From Planotetraspora mira (GTDB taxonomy: Bacteria > Actinomycetota > Actinomycetes > Streptosporangiales > Streptosporangiaceae): a stretch of 64,000 bases of DNA. Positions 56,268 through 64,000 of this stretch are shown here, one piece after another (position 1 is the stretch's first letter; the number at the start of each line of letters is the position of its first letter). The notes beneath the pieces are model-generated. The model was not told where the DNA came from and searched no databases. It saw only the letters and a program-made list of their open reading frames with translations. The stretch is from positions 124,001 to 188,000 of the forward strand of contig NZ_BOOO01000022.1 of assembly GCF_016863275.1 (NCBI RefSeq). The letters run 5' to 3'. The translations under genes and the position numbers were made by a program.

Positions 56268-57191
56268 TTACACCGTGTTGTCGCGCGAGACGCGCAGGTA
56301 GATGGCGGAGAACACCATGAGCACGAGCATGAGCATCAGGCCGAGGGCGTTGCCCGCGTTCAGGCTGCCGAAGTTGAAGGCGTACTGATACATGAGATAG
56401 ACGACGGTGACCGTCGAGTTCTCGGGGCCGCCGCCGGTGAGCAGATAGGGCTCGATGAAGACCTGCATGGTCGCCACGATCTGCAGCAGCAGCATCACCA
56501 GCAGGATCAGCTTGGTCTGCGGGATCGTGATGTGCCTGATCCGCTTGAAGAGGCCGGCGCCGTCCAACTCGGCGGCCTCGTACAGCTCGCTCGGGATGGT
56601 CTGCAGGGCGGCGAGGTAGATCAGGGTGCCGCTGCCCATGTTCATCCAGGTGGAGACGATGACCAGCGAGATCAGGGCGGTGCCGCTCGAGTTGAGCCAC
56701 TGGAGCCCGGGCAGGTGGAAGAAGCCGAGGACCTGGTTGAACAGTCCGTAGTCAGGGTTGTAGAACCACTGGAACAGCAGGACGCCCACCGCGGGGGGCA
56801 GCATGACCGGCAGGTAGACGACGAAGCGCAGGTAGGCGCGCGCGTGGCGTAATTCGTTGAGGACGATCGCGGTGATGAAGGGAATCACGTAGCCGCACAG
56901 CAGTGCGAGCAGCGTGAACATCGCGGTGTTGATCCACGCGGGCGCGAAGGCCGGGTCGCTGAAGACGGTGCGGAAGTTCTTCAACCCCACCCATTCGGGC
57001 GCGTCCACGAAGTTCGTCTTCTGGAAGCTGAGGATGACCTGCCGGACCATCGGATACCAGGAGAAGAACGCGAAACAGATAAGAGCGCCGCAGAGGAATC
57101 CATAGGCGGTCAGATTGCGTCGCACGGAACGCCGCAGCTTCGAGGGCTGCCGCCGCCTGCGGTTCGTTACCGGGATACTCGCTGTGGTCAT
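56268..57191 (-). CDS. Sugar ABC permease (MalF type) of the alpha-glucan importer
   Basis: A 307-residue permease with six TM helices (first LTAYGFLCGALICFAFFSWY) and the EAA loop EAAELDGAGLFKRIRHITIP near 215. Unlike the MalF-type protein at 28798 it has no inserted external domain. It follows the binding-protein gene after an 87-bp gap that carries a strong hairpin, which usually lowers permease relative to binding-protein synthesis. Confidence 0.93.
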   Translation of the reverse strand: MTTASIPVTNRRRRQPSKLRRSVRRNLTAYGFLCGALICFAFFSWYPMVRQVILSFQKTNFVDAPEWVGLKNFRTVFSDPAFAPAWINTAMFTLLALLCGYVIPFITAIVLNELRHARAYLRFVVYLPVMLPPAVGVLLFQWFYNPDYGLFNQVLGFFHLPGLQWLNSSGTALISLVIVSTWMNMGSGTLIYLAALQTIPSELYEAAELDGAGLFKRIRHITIPQTKLILLVMLLLQIVATMQVFIEPYLLTGGGPENSTVTVVYLMYQYAFNFGSLNAGNALGLMLMLVLMVFSAIYLRVSRDNTV

Positions 57192-57219
57192 CGTTGTGAT
57201 TCCGATCTCGACGTGCTTG

Positions 57220-57266
57220 CCGGGGCGCCGACCGTGGCCGGATGACGGCCACGGGCGGCGCCCCGG
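57220..57266 (-). terminator. Intercistronic hairpin between binding-protein and permease genes
   Basis: CCGGGGCGCCG (57220-57230) pairs exactly with 57256-57266, and the stem continues inward with GTGGCC/GGCCAC, giving about 20 bp with one mismatch around GGATGAC. It lies just after the binding-protein stop. Such hairpins after MalE-type genes protect the upstream message and partly stop transcription. Confidence 0.8.
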
Positions 57267-57278
57267 ATTATCGAACGG

Positions 57279-58658
57279 TCAGCTCTTCGAGGCGAGCATG
57301 GAGTTGACCTTCGCCTCAGCGTCGGACAGGAGCTGGTCGACGTTGGCGTCCTTCCGGGTGAGGACGGCCGACATCGGGGTGTCGAGAATCGCGTAGATCT
57401 CCTGGGCGTACGGTCCGGGCTCCGGCTTCGGCGAGATGCCCTTGGAGCCTTCGACCCATCCGGCGAACTGTGCGGCGTCGATGTTGGCGTTCGCCGCGCG
57501 CAGGTCGGTGACCGCCTTGCCCGACGGTGTGTCCGCGCCGTAAAGGTCGGGGTAGGGCTGACCGACGGTCAGGTCCTGGCCCTTGGCCCGCACGTAGTCG
57601 AGCTGGCCCTTGCCCGGGGTGAGGAACTCGTACTCGATCCACTTGAGACCGGCCCTGATCTGGTCCGGGGTGGCCTTCGGGTTGATCATGTAGCCGGCGC
57701 CGCCGTTGAGCAGGGCCTTGGCCTCGGGCTGAGCGGTGACGGAGTAGTTCTCGAACTTGCCGCCGAAGTCGTTGCGGAGCGAGATGAGCACGTCGGGCGC
57801 GCCCAGCATCATGCCCATCTTGCCGCCGGCCATGGCCTTCATGAGCGCCGGCCACTCGATGTACAGCTGGGAGCCCATGCTGTTGTCGGTCCACCGCATC
57901 TGCTGGAGGTTCTGCAGCACGGCCTTGCCTTCGGGCGTGTTGAAGGCGGCCTTCTTGCCGTCGTCGCTGATGACCGAGCCGCCGCGGCCGTAGAGCGAGG
58001 CGGTGAAGTGCCAGCCACCGGTGTTGCCGCCGCTGTACTCGCCGTACCCGACGTAACCGGGACCGAGCGCCGCGATCTTCTTGGCGGCGGCCTGCACCTC
58101 GGCCCAGGTCTTGGGCGGGGTGTTCGGGTCGAGGCCGGCCTTGGTGAAGACGTCCTTGTTGTAGACCAGGCCCATGCCGTAACCGTCGGTCGGCAGGCCG
58201 TAGACCTTGCCGTCCTTCTTGAACAGGTCGAGCGAGCTGTTGTAGTCCGGGAACGTCTTCAGCTCGTTGACGTAGGAGGAGATGTCGGCGGCCTGCCCGC
58301 TCTCGATGAGGCGGCCCACGTTGGGGAAGTTGACGTAGAAGACCGTCTCGAGGTCGCCGCTGGCCAGCTTGGGCTCGAAGGTCTTCGGGTCGTAGCAGGG
58401 GAAGGCGTCGGTGACCTTCGAGACCGTGATGTTCGGGTACAGCTTCTGGAAGGCCGCGACGTCCTCTTCGAAGGTCGTGCGCTGCACCTTGTTCGTCTTC
58501 GGCGGCTCACAGTTGACGCTGATCGACACCGGGGCGTTGGGGTTGGCGGACGGCGCGGCGGACTTGCTCGCGGCGGCGCCGTCGTCGCTACTGCCACAGC
58601 CCGCCGCCGCCAGGGCCAAGCCCGCGGCCAGAACTATTGAGAGGTTGCGGGGTTTCAT
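57279..58658 (-). CDS. Sugar-binding lipoprotein of the alpha-glucan ABC importer
   Basis: A 459-residue extracellular receptor. ATG 58658 has GGAGG 8 nt upstream; a longer frame upstream is unsupported. The lipobox AAAGC gives lipidated Cys21, then an Ala/Ser linker. The mature part is SBP family 1 (FQKLYPNITVSKVTDAFPC; VYGLPTDGYGMGLVYNKDVF; WHFTASLYGRGG) with an early Cys pair (VNCEPPK and FPCYDP) that may form a disulfide. First gene of the operon with two permeases, GH13 and GH87, all minus. No ATPase is encoded, so a shared MsiK-type ATPase is expected. Confidence 0.92.
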   Translation of the reverse strand: MKPRNLSIVLAAGLALAAAGCGSSDDGAAASKSAAPSANPNAPVSISVNCEPPKTNKVQRTTFEEDVAAFQKLYPNITVSKVTDAFPCYDPKTFEPKLASGDLETVFYVNFPNVGRLIESGQAADISSYVNELKTFPDYNSSLDLFKKDGKVYGLPTDGYGMGLVYNKDVFTKAGLDPNTPPKTWAEVQAAAKKIAALGPGYVGYGEYSGGNTGGWHFTASLYGRGGSVISDDGKKAAFNTPEGKAVLQNLQQMRWTDNSMGSQLYIEWPALMKAMAGGKMGMMLGAPDVLISLRNDFGGKFENYSVTAQPEAKALLNGGAGYMINPKATPDQIRAGLKWIEYEFLTPGKGQLDYVRAKGQDLTVGQPYPDLYGADTPSGKAVTDLRAANANIDAAQFAGWVEGSKGISPKPEPGPYAQEIYAILDTPMSAVLTRKDANVDQLLSDAEAKVNSMLASKS

Positions 58659-58867
58659 GATTGTTCCCTCCTGGAACGGCGAACCACGACCCGTTTTGGA
58701 GCTCGCTGTCTCGGGGGCATGGGGGGCGCCTCCGATCCAGCTCGGTTGCGAGAAACATACAGAGACATGCAGAACGCAGCAATACTCTGTCATTCATGAT
58801 GCAAAAAAGTGACAGTGAACCCGGGGAAACCTCACCGCATGATCGTTGTCACACTGCGTGAAACGAC

Positions 58868-58900
58868 GGAGCCCCTGGACACAAGGGGTCCAGGGGCTCC
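58868..58900 (-). terminator. 13-bp hairpin after the MalR-like gene
   Basis: GGAGCCCCTGGAC (58868-58880) pairs exactly with GTCCAGGGGCTCC (58888-58900). It lies 13 bp past the lacI stop and insulates it from the importer operon downstream. Confidence 0.8.
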
Positions 58901-58912
58901 GAGAGGGTACGC

Positions 58913-60004
58913 CTACTCGATCACGGGGGCCAGACGCTGCGGGGATCTCCCGGCCGCCGAGGCCTGGGATGACCCGCTTCGCCCGCCCGGCAAGTCCGCA
59001 CGCGGCGCGGGCGCGGTCGAGGACCGGACCACCAGTTCAGGCTCGAAGAGCAGTTCGTTCGCGGGGACGCTGGCGGCGTCGATCTGCGCCACCAGCAGTT
59101 CGACCGCCGCACGGCCCATGGCGTCGATCGGCTGGCGGACCGTGGTCAACGGCGGATCGATGCAGTTCATGAGGGCCGAGTCGTCATAGCCGATGACCGA
59201 GAACTCCTCGGGTACGGCACGGCCCGCGCGGCGGGCGGCCCGGATGGCCCCGAGGGCCAGGACGTCGCTCGCGCAGATCACGCCGGTGACGCCCGCACGG
59301 ATGAGCTTGGCCGCTCCCGCATGCCCGCCCTCGACGGAGAACATGGTGTGTTCGACCTGGTCAGCGAGCAGTTCGAGGTCGTTGGCGTCGGCGAACGCGC
59401 GGAAGGCGGCCAGCTTGCGCCGCGACGGCTCGTGGTCGGGAGGGCCGAGGAGCATGCCGATCCGGCGATGGCCGAGTGCGAGCAGGTGCCCGAGCGCCAT
59501 CTCGGCGGCCGCGGCGTCGTCGCAGGACACCTGGGGGAAACCGAGGTGGTCCACGGCCGCGTTGACCAGCACCGTGGGCAGCTTCCGCTCCAGCACTCGC
59601 TCGTAGTGGTCGTGGGGCGCGTCGCCCTGGGCGTACTGGCCGCCGGCGAAGACGATGCCCGAGACGTGCTGCTGGAGGAGCAGGTCGACGTAGTCCGACT
59701 CCGACACCCCGCCGACCGTCCGGGTGCACAACACCGCGGTGAACCCCTGCTGGGCGAGGGCGCCGCCGACGATCTCGGCGAAGGCGGGGAAGATCGGGTT
59801 CTGCAGCTCGGGGAGGACCAGGCCGACCAGGCGGCCCCTGTCCCCGCGCAGCTGGGTCGGCCGCTCGTATCCGAGCACGTCGAGGGCGGTCAGCACGGCC
59901 TCGCGAGTGGTCTCGGAGACGCCGGGCTTGCCGTTGAGCACGCGGCTCACGGTCGCCTCGCTCACGCCGACCTTCTTGGCCACTTCCGCAAGCCGTCGAG
60001 TCAT
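58913..60004 (-). CDS. LacI family repressor, MalR/Reg1 type
   Basis: A 363-residue LacI regulator. HTH and hinge: MTRRLAEVAKKVGVSEATVS, then RVLNGKPGVSETTREAVLTA. The effector domain (GLVLPELQNPIFPAFAEIVG; VSGIVFAGGQYAQ; VIGYDDSALMNCIDPPLTTV) closely resembles, from memory, the maltose repressor MalR/Reg1 of Streptomyces. It ends with a Pro/Gly/Arg-rich tail. It lies upstream of the importer operon on the same strand and divergent from the second GH87 gene, and probably represses both until alpha-glucan oligosaccharides are present. Confidence 0.93.
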   Translation of the reverse strand: MTRRLAEVAKKVGVSEATVSRVLNGKPGVSETTREAVLTALDVLGYERPTQLRGDRGRLVGLVLPELQNPIFPAFAEIVGGALAQQGFTAVLCTRTVGGVSESDYVDLLLQQHVSGIVFAGGQYAQGDAPHDHYERVLERKLPTVLVNAAVDHLGFPQVSCDDAAAAEMALGHLLALGHRRIGMLLGPPDHEPSRRKLAAFRAFADANDLELLADQVEHTMFSVEGGHAGAAKLIRAGVTGVICASDVLALGAIRAARRAGRAVPEEFSVIGYDDSALMNCIDPPLTTVRQPIDAMGRAAVELLVAQIDAASVPANELLFEPELVVRSSTAPAPRADLPGGRSGSSQASAAGRSPQRLAPVIE

Positions 60005-60006
60005 AG

Positions 60007-60052
60007 GCGCAACTATACGACAAATAGCGCAAGCACTTTCATGAGCTTGCGC
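60007..60052. promoter_or_regulatory. Three GCGCAA boxes upstream of the MalR-like gene
   Basis: GCGCAA occurs at 60007-60012 and 60027-60032 and inverted (TTGCGC) at 60047-60052, exactly 20 bp apart. The last two extend to GCGCAAGC/GCTTGCGC with a 10-bp spacer. Regular two-turn spacing right before a LacI start suggests autoregulatory operators. Confidence 0.55.
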
Positions 60053-60157
60053 ATCCGGTCAGGACCCCTCACCAGCAGTCAAGAAAATCTGACCTGCGGA
60101 GGATCGTTCCATCAGGCCGTTCACCTGCAGGTTGGTCGCTGACGTAACTGTGGCGTG

Positions 60158-60193
60158 ATATTGCGACTTCTCGTCGAAATATTGCAGTTGCGT
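60158..60193 (+). promoter_or_regulatory. TTGC-type repeats upstream of the second GH87 gene
   Basis: ATATTGCG (60158-60165) and ATATTGCA (60179-60186) are direct repeats 21 bp apart, followed by TTGCGT (60188-60193). The motif resembles the boxes at 60007-60052 and TTGCGA at 58746 before the binding-protein gene. Candidate binding sites of the MalR-like proteins; weaker than the previous site. Confidence 0.4.
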
Positions 60194-60294
60194 GTTCGTG
60201 AACCTAATGTGTGGGCCACCTCACCATGTTGCAGAGGTCGACGGTTCAGCGTCCCCGTCGTCCCTCGCGGATCTTCATGCAGAAAGGGTCACTC

Positions 60295-63150
60295 ATGAAA
60301 CGATCCGGAGCCGCCATCGCGGTGGCCGGGGCGCTGATCGCCCTTGGGAGCGTGGTCACGTTCCCGAGTTCCTCCTCGGCGGCGGTGTCGCCCTCGCCCT
60401 TCTCCGTTTCCGGCCGCGGCGCGACCGTGCCCTTCACCGAGATCGAAGCCGAGTCCGCCGCGACGAACGGCGAAGTGATCGGTTCCGACCGGGTGTACAC
60501 GCGCCTGCCGTCGGAGGCGTCGGGACGCCGCGCCGTACGGCTCGACGCGGCGGGCGAGTACGTCGAGTTCACCCTGCCCAAGGCCGCCAACGCGATGACG
60601 GTGCGGTACAGCGTGCCGGACAATTCGGCCGGCACGGGCATCACCGCCCCCATCGACCTGCGCGTCAACGGGACCAAACTGAAGGACCTGTCGTTCACCT
60701 CGAAGTACGGCTGGTACTACGGCGGCTACCCGTTCGGCAACCAGCCGGGCAACCAGCCCCACCACTTCTACGACGAGACCCGCACCATGTTCGGCTCGAC
60801 CCTGGCGGCCGGCACCAAGGTCAGGATCCAGGTGGCCTCCACCTCGGCCTCCCCCTGGTTCGTGGTGGACCTCGCCGACTTCGAACTGGTGCCCGACCCG
60901 GTCCCCCAGCCCGCCGGATCGTTGTCCGTCGACGACTTCGGCGCCGTCCGCAACGGCACGAGCGACTCCACCGCCGCGTTCCAGGCGGCCGTCGACGCCG
61001 GAAAGGCCCAGGGCAAGGCCGTCTACATCCCCGCGGGCACCTACACGCTCTGGGACCACGTGGTCGTGGACGGCGTGACGCTCCGCGGCGCCGGCCCCTG
61101 GTACAGCGTGCTCACCGGCCGCGACCCCACCCAGCGCAACCGCGCCGCCGGCATCTACGGCAAGTACGTCAGCGGCGGCGGATACACCGGTCCCATCCGG
61201 TCCCACGAGGCGGGCGGCCCGAGCCGGGGCGTCACCCTGAGGGACTTCGCCATCATCGGTGAGATCACCGAGCGGGTGGACGACGACCAGGTGAACGCCC
61301 TCGGCGGCGCGATGACCGACTCCGTGGTGGACAACCTCTGGATCCAGCACACCAAGGTCGGGGCCTGGATGGACGGCCCGATGAACAACTTCACCATCAA
61401 GAACAGCCGCATCCTCGACCAGACCGCCGACGGCGTGAACTTCCACACCGGCGTCACGAACTCCACGGTGACCAACACCTTCGTACGCAACAGCGGTGAC
61501 GACGGCCTGGCGATGTGGCCCGACCGGGTGGCGAACGTCAACAACTCCTTCACCTTCAACACCGTGGTCGCGCCGGTCCTCGCCAACAACATCGTCACCT
61601 ACGGCGGCAGGGACATAAAGATCACCGACAACGTGGTGAGCGACACGGTGACCAACGGCGGCGGCATCCACATCGCCAACCGCTATCCGGGCGTCAACTC
61701 CGGCCAGGGCACCGCGGTCGCCGGCACCATCACGGCCGCGCGCAACACGCTGATCCGGGCCGGCAACAGCGACTTCAACTGGAACTTCGGCGTCGGCGCC
61801 ATCTGGTTCGACGGGCTCAACGAACCCGTCAACGCGACCATCAACGTGACCGACACCGACATCATCGACAGCTCGTACGAGGCCATCCAGTTCATCGAGG
61901 GCACCACGAGCACCGTCAACTTCTCCAATGTGAAGATCGACGGCACCGGGACCTACATGATCCAGGCGCAGTCGGGAGCGACGACCACGTTCAACAACGT
62001 GACCGCCGCCCACATCGGTGCGGGGACCGCGATCCACAACTGCGTGGGCAACGCGTTCTCCCCCGTGTACGGCACGGGCAACTCCGGCTGGAGTCCGTCC
62101 TCGACCACCTGCACCGGTCAGTGGCCGACGCCGAACTACATCTACGACGGCACCGGCACCCCGCCGCCGGACACCCCCACCCCGACTCCCCCGGTGACCC
62201 CGACCCCCACGCCGACTCCGACTCCGCCCACCTGTTCCGTCGGGACCGGTGACCTGGCCCGGGGCAAGCCCGCCACCGCGACCACCAGCACGCAGTCGTT
62301 CAGCCCCGCGAACGCGGTGGACGGCGACGCGAACAGCTACTGGGAGTCGGCCAACAACAGCTTCCCGCAGTCGATCACCGTCGACCTGTGCGGCGTCGCA
62401 TCCGTGAACCGGGTCGCGCTGAAGCTGCCGCCGAGCTCGGCGTGGGCCACCCGCACCCAGACCCTGTCCGTTCAGGGCAGCACCGACGGGTCGAACTTCA
62501 CGACGCTCGCCGCGTCGGCGGGACGCACCTTCGATCCCGCGAGCGGCAACACCGTGAACATCTCGTTCAACGCGGCCGACGCCCGCTACGTCCGGATCAC
62601 CGTCACGGGCAACACGGGCTGGCCGGCCGGGCAACTCTCGGCGCTCGAGGTCTACGGGTCCGGATCGACCCCGCCGCCCGTCACCCCCACGCCGACCCCG
62701 ACCCCGACTCCCACGCCCACTCCTCCTGCCGGAGGGAATCTGGCCGGGGGCAGGCCGATCAGCGCGAGCAGCCACTCTGACGTCTACGTGGCCGGCAACG
62801 CCGACGACCGCAACGCGAACACCTACTGGGAGTCGGCCAACAACGCCTTCCCCCAGACGCTGACCGTCGACCTCGGCTCCGCCACCAGCGTCAGCAAGGT
62901 CGTGCTCAAGCTGCCGCCCGCCGCCGCCTGGGCCACCCGCACCCAGACGTTGTCCCTCCAGGGCAGCACCGACGGCTCCACCTACAGCACGATCACAGGA
63001 TCCGCGGGCTACACGTTCAACCCCGCCAGCGGCAACACCGCGACGATCACCTTCCCGGCGACCAGCAGGCGCTACCTGCGGCTGAACATCACCGGCAACA
63101 CCGGCTGGCCCGCCGGCCAGATCTCCGAGTTCGAGGCGTACGCCTCGTAG
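60295..63150 (+). CDS. Secreted GH87-type alpha-1,3-glucanase with two discoidin-like domains
   Basis: The start is ATG 60295 with AAAGGG upstream. 951 residues: signal peptide (about 1-30), CBM6/CBM35-like domain (about 45-200), beta-helix (about 210-610; AVYIPAGTYTLWDHVVVDG) with D379 (TADGVNFH) and D402/D403 (NSGDDGLAMW), the GH87 catalytic pattern. Then a Pro-Thr linker, a discoidin/F5-8C-like domain (about 648-788), a second Pro-Thr linker and a second such domain (about 814-951). The two end domains are near copies (YWESANN; WATRTQTLS; NTGWPAGQ), a recent duplication. They probably bind insoluble alpha-1,3-glucan, as in Bacillus and Paenibacillus mutanases. Confidence 0.87.
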   Translation: MKRSGAAIAVAGALIALGSVVTFPSSSSAAVSPSPFSVSGRGATVPFTEIEAESAATNGEVIGSDRVYTRLPSEASGRRAVRLDAAGEYVEFTLPKAANAMTVRYSVPDNSAGTGITAPIDLRVNGTKLKDLSFTSKYGWYYGGYPFGNQPGNQPHHFYDETRTMFGSTLAAGTKVRIQVASTSASPWFVVDLADFELVPDPVPQPAGSLSVDDFGAVRNGTSDSTAAFQAAVDAGKAQGKAVYIPAGTYTLWDHVVVDGVTLRGAGPWYSVLTGRDPTQRNRAAGIYGKYVSGGGYTGPIRSHEAGGPSRGVTLRDFAIIGEITERVDDDQVNALGGAMTDSVVDNLWIQHTKVGAWMDGPMNNFTIKNSRILDQTADGVNFHTGVTNSTVTNTFVRNSGDDGLAMWPDRVANVNNSFTFNTVVAPVLANNIVTYGGRDIKITDNVVSDTVTNGGGIHIANRYPGVNSGQGTAVAGTITAARNTLIRAGNSDFNWNFGVGAIWFDGLNEPVNATINVTDTDIIDSSYEAIQFIEGTTSTVNFSNVKIDGTGTYMIQAQSGATTTFNNVTAAHIGAGTAIHNCVGNAFSPVYGTGNSGWSPSSTTCTGQWPTPNYIYDGTGTPPPDTPTPTPPVTPTPTPTPTPPTCSVGTGDLARGKPATATTSTQSFSPANAVDGDANSYWESANNSFPQSITVDLCGVASVNRVALKLPPSSAWATRTQTLSVQGSTDGSNFTTLAASAGRTFDPASGNTVNISFNAADARYVRITVTGNTGWPAGQLSALEVYGSGSTPPPVTPTPTPTPTPTPTPPAGGNLAGGRPISASSHSDVYVAGNADDRNANTYWESANNAFPQTLTVDLGSATSVSKVVLKLPPAAAWATRTQTLSLQGSTDGSTYSTITGSAGYTFNPASGNTATITFPATSRRYLRLNITGNTGWPAGQISEFEAYAS

Positions 63151-63162
63151 TCGGAACGGAAG

Positions 63163-63195
63163 CCCGTTGGAGGAGTGGACGCCTCCTTCAACGGG
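63163..63195 (+). terminator. First of two tandem hairpins after the GH87 gene
   Basis: CCCGTTGGAGGAG (from 63163) folds back on CTCCTTCAACGGG (ending 63195) with one mismatch around TGGACGC. It shares GGAGTGGACGCCTCC with the second hairpin. Confidence 0.65.
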
Positions 63196-63198
63196 AGG

Positions 63199-63231
63199 CC
63201 CGGAGAAGGAGTGGACGCCTCCTTCTCCGGG
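63199..63231. terminator. Second tandem hairpin between convergent genes
   Basis: CCCGGAGAAGGAG (63199-63211) pairs exactly with CTCCTTCTCCGGG (63219-63231) around TGGACGC. It lies between the GH87 gene (plus) and the lacI gene (minus), so it may serve both. Confidence 0.75.
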
Positions 63232-63280
63232 TTCCGTTCTCGCCGTGCCCATCCATTCTCATCCGGATTCGCCGGAACGC

Positions 63281-64000
63281 TCAGGACGTGAGAGCTCCCA
63301 TTCGCCCCGTCGACGACCGGACGACGAGCTCGGGTTCGAAGAGAAGCTCCCCCGTCGCCACGGCCGCGCCGTCGATCTGGCTGACCAGCAGCTCCACGAC
63401 GGCCCTGCCCATCGCCTCGATCGGCTGCCGGATGGTGGTCAGCGGCGGGTCGACACAGTTCATCAGCGCCGAGTCGTCGTACCCGATGACCGAGACGTCG
63501 TCGGGGACGCGCATCCCCTCACGCCTGGCCGCCCTGATCGCGCCGAGCGCGAGCGGGTCACTGCCGCAGACGATGCCGGTGACCTGCTGTCGCAGCAGCT
63601 TCACCGCCGCCGCGTGGCCGCCCTCCAGCGAGTGCATGGTGTGCTCGACCCGCTGGCCGCCCTGCCCGCGGAACGCGTCGAGCTTGCGGATCGACGGCAT
63701 GTGATCCGGCGGGCCCACGATCAGGCCGATGCGCTCGTGGCCCAGCGCGCGCAGGTGTGCCATGGACTGCTCCACCGCGATCGTGTCGTCGCAGGAGACA
63801 CGCGGGAACTCCCAGTGGTCGGCGGCCGCGTTCACCATCACGGTCGGAAGGCGCCGGTCGATCAGCCGGAGATAGTGCTCATGCACGACGCCCGACTGCG
63901 TGTACAGCCCGCCGGCGAAGACCACGCCCGAGACCTGCTGCTGGAGCAGCAGGTCGACGTAGTCGGCCTCGGAGACTCCGCCGACGGTCCGCGTGCACAA
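63281..64000 (-). CDS. LacI family repressor, second MalR/Reg1-type paralogue (partial, N-terminus off window)
   Basis: About 240 residues of the effector domain are visible; the HTH lies beyond the window edge. It is a close paralogue of the regulator at 58913 (CTRTVGGVSEADYVDLLLQQ; VIGYDDSALMNCVDPPLTTI; LLFEPELVVRSSTG) but about eight residues shorter in one surface segment (DAFRGQGGQRVEHTM where the paralogue has a longer helix). It lacks the Pro/Gly tail. It is convergent with the second GH87 gene and may control that gene or genes beyond the edge. Confidence 0.92.
   Translation of the reverse strand: MCTRTVGGVSEADYVDLLLQQQVSGVVFAGGLYTQSGVVHEHYLRLIDRRLPTVMVNAAADHWEFPRVSCDDTIAVEQSMAHLRALGHERIGLIVGPPDHMPSIRKLDAFRGQGGQRVEHTMHSLEGGHAAAVKLLRQQVTGIVCGSDPLALGAIRAARREGMRVPDDVSVIGYDDSALMNCVDPPLTTIRQPIEAMGRAVVELLVSQIDGAAVATGELLFEPELVVRSSTGRMGALTS

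Overview
The window comes from a very GC-rich actinomycete, most likely of the order Streptosporangiales (Streptosporangium, Nonomuraea or Microbispora-like). This is inferred from the GTG and TTG starts, the strongly GC-biased third codon positions, the actinobacterial lysA-hom-thrC-thrB-rho-rpmE-prfA-prmC-tsaC gene order, the XRE/DUF5753-DUF397 pair and MalR/Reg1-type LacI regulators. No rRNA, tRNA, transposase, integrase or CRISPR array was seen.

Region 1 (1-20003, mostly minus strand) is housekeeping. In transcription order it holds an ArgS-related anticodon-binding protein, lysA, hom, thrC, thrB, rho, rpmE, prfA, prmC and tsaC, with a partial repeat-rich hypothetical at the left edge. 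Between hom and thrC sits a block of about 7.6 kb that does not belong to this conserved series. It encodes a membrane acyltransferase with an SGNH domain, a membrane-anchored coiled-coil methyltransferase and two translationally coupled family 2 glycosyltransferases. It looks like a cell-surface glycan modification cassette.

Region 2 (20230-31345) holds treS (trehalose synthase), a padR-ATPase-permease ABC cassette whose gaps are filled by a GTGATCATGC repeat family, and a sugar ABC importer with two binding lipoproteins and two permeases but no ATPase. One of these permeases carries an inserted extracytoplasmic Ig-like domain.

Region 3 (31398-51560) is mixed: ung, a MOSC protein, a GNAT acetyltransferase, several hypotheticals, the treX-treY-treZ trehalose operon, a two-component system, a LacI regulator under a CebR-type box overlapping a Ser/Thr kinase gene, mscL with a zinc ribbon, and an XRE/DUF397 cassette bounded by perfect hairpins. 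TreS and TreXYZ give two independent routes to trehalose, from maltose and from glycogen.

Region 4 (51642-64000) is the most interesting part. A minus-strand unit of five genes encodes a binding lipoprotein, two permeases, a GH13 alpha-glucosidase and a secreted GH87-type alpha-1,3-glucanase. Upstream are a MalR-like repressor, a divergent second GH87 enzyme with two discoidin-type domains, and a second MalR-like repressor cut by the window edge. Both GH87 proteins keep the Asp, Asp(+23), Asp(+24) catalytic pattern. Together this reads as an alpha-1,3-glucan (mutan/pseudonigeran/nigeran) utilisation locus: outside cleavage, uptake of oligosaccharides, inside hydrolysis to glucose, and local repression by paired LacI-family proteins.
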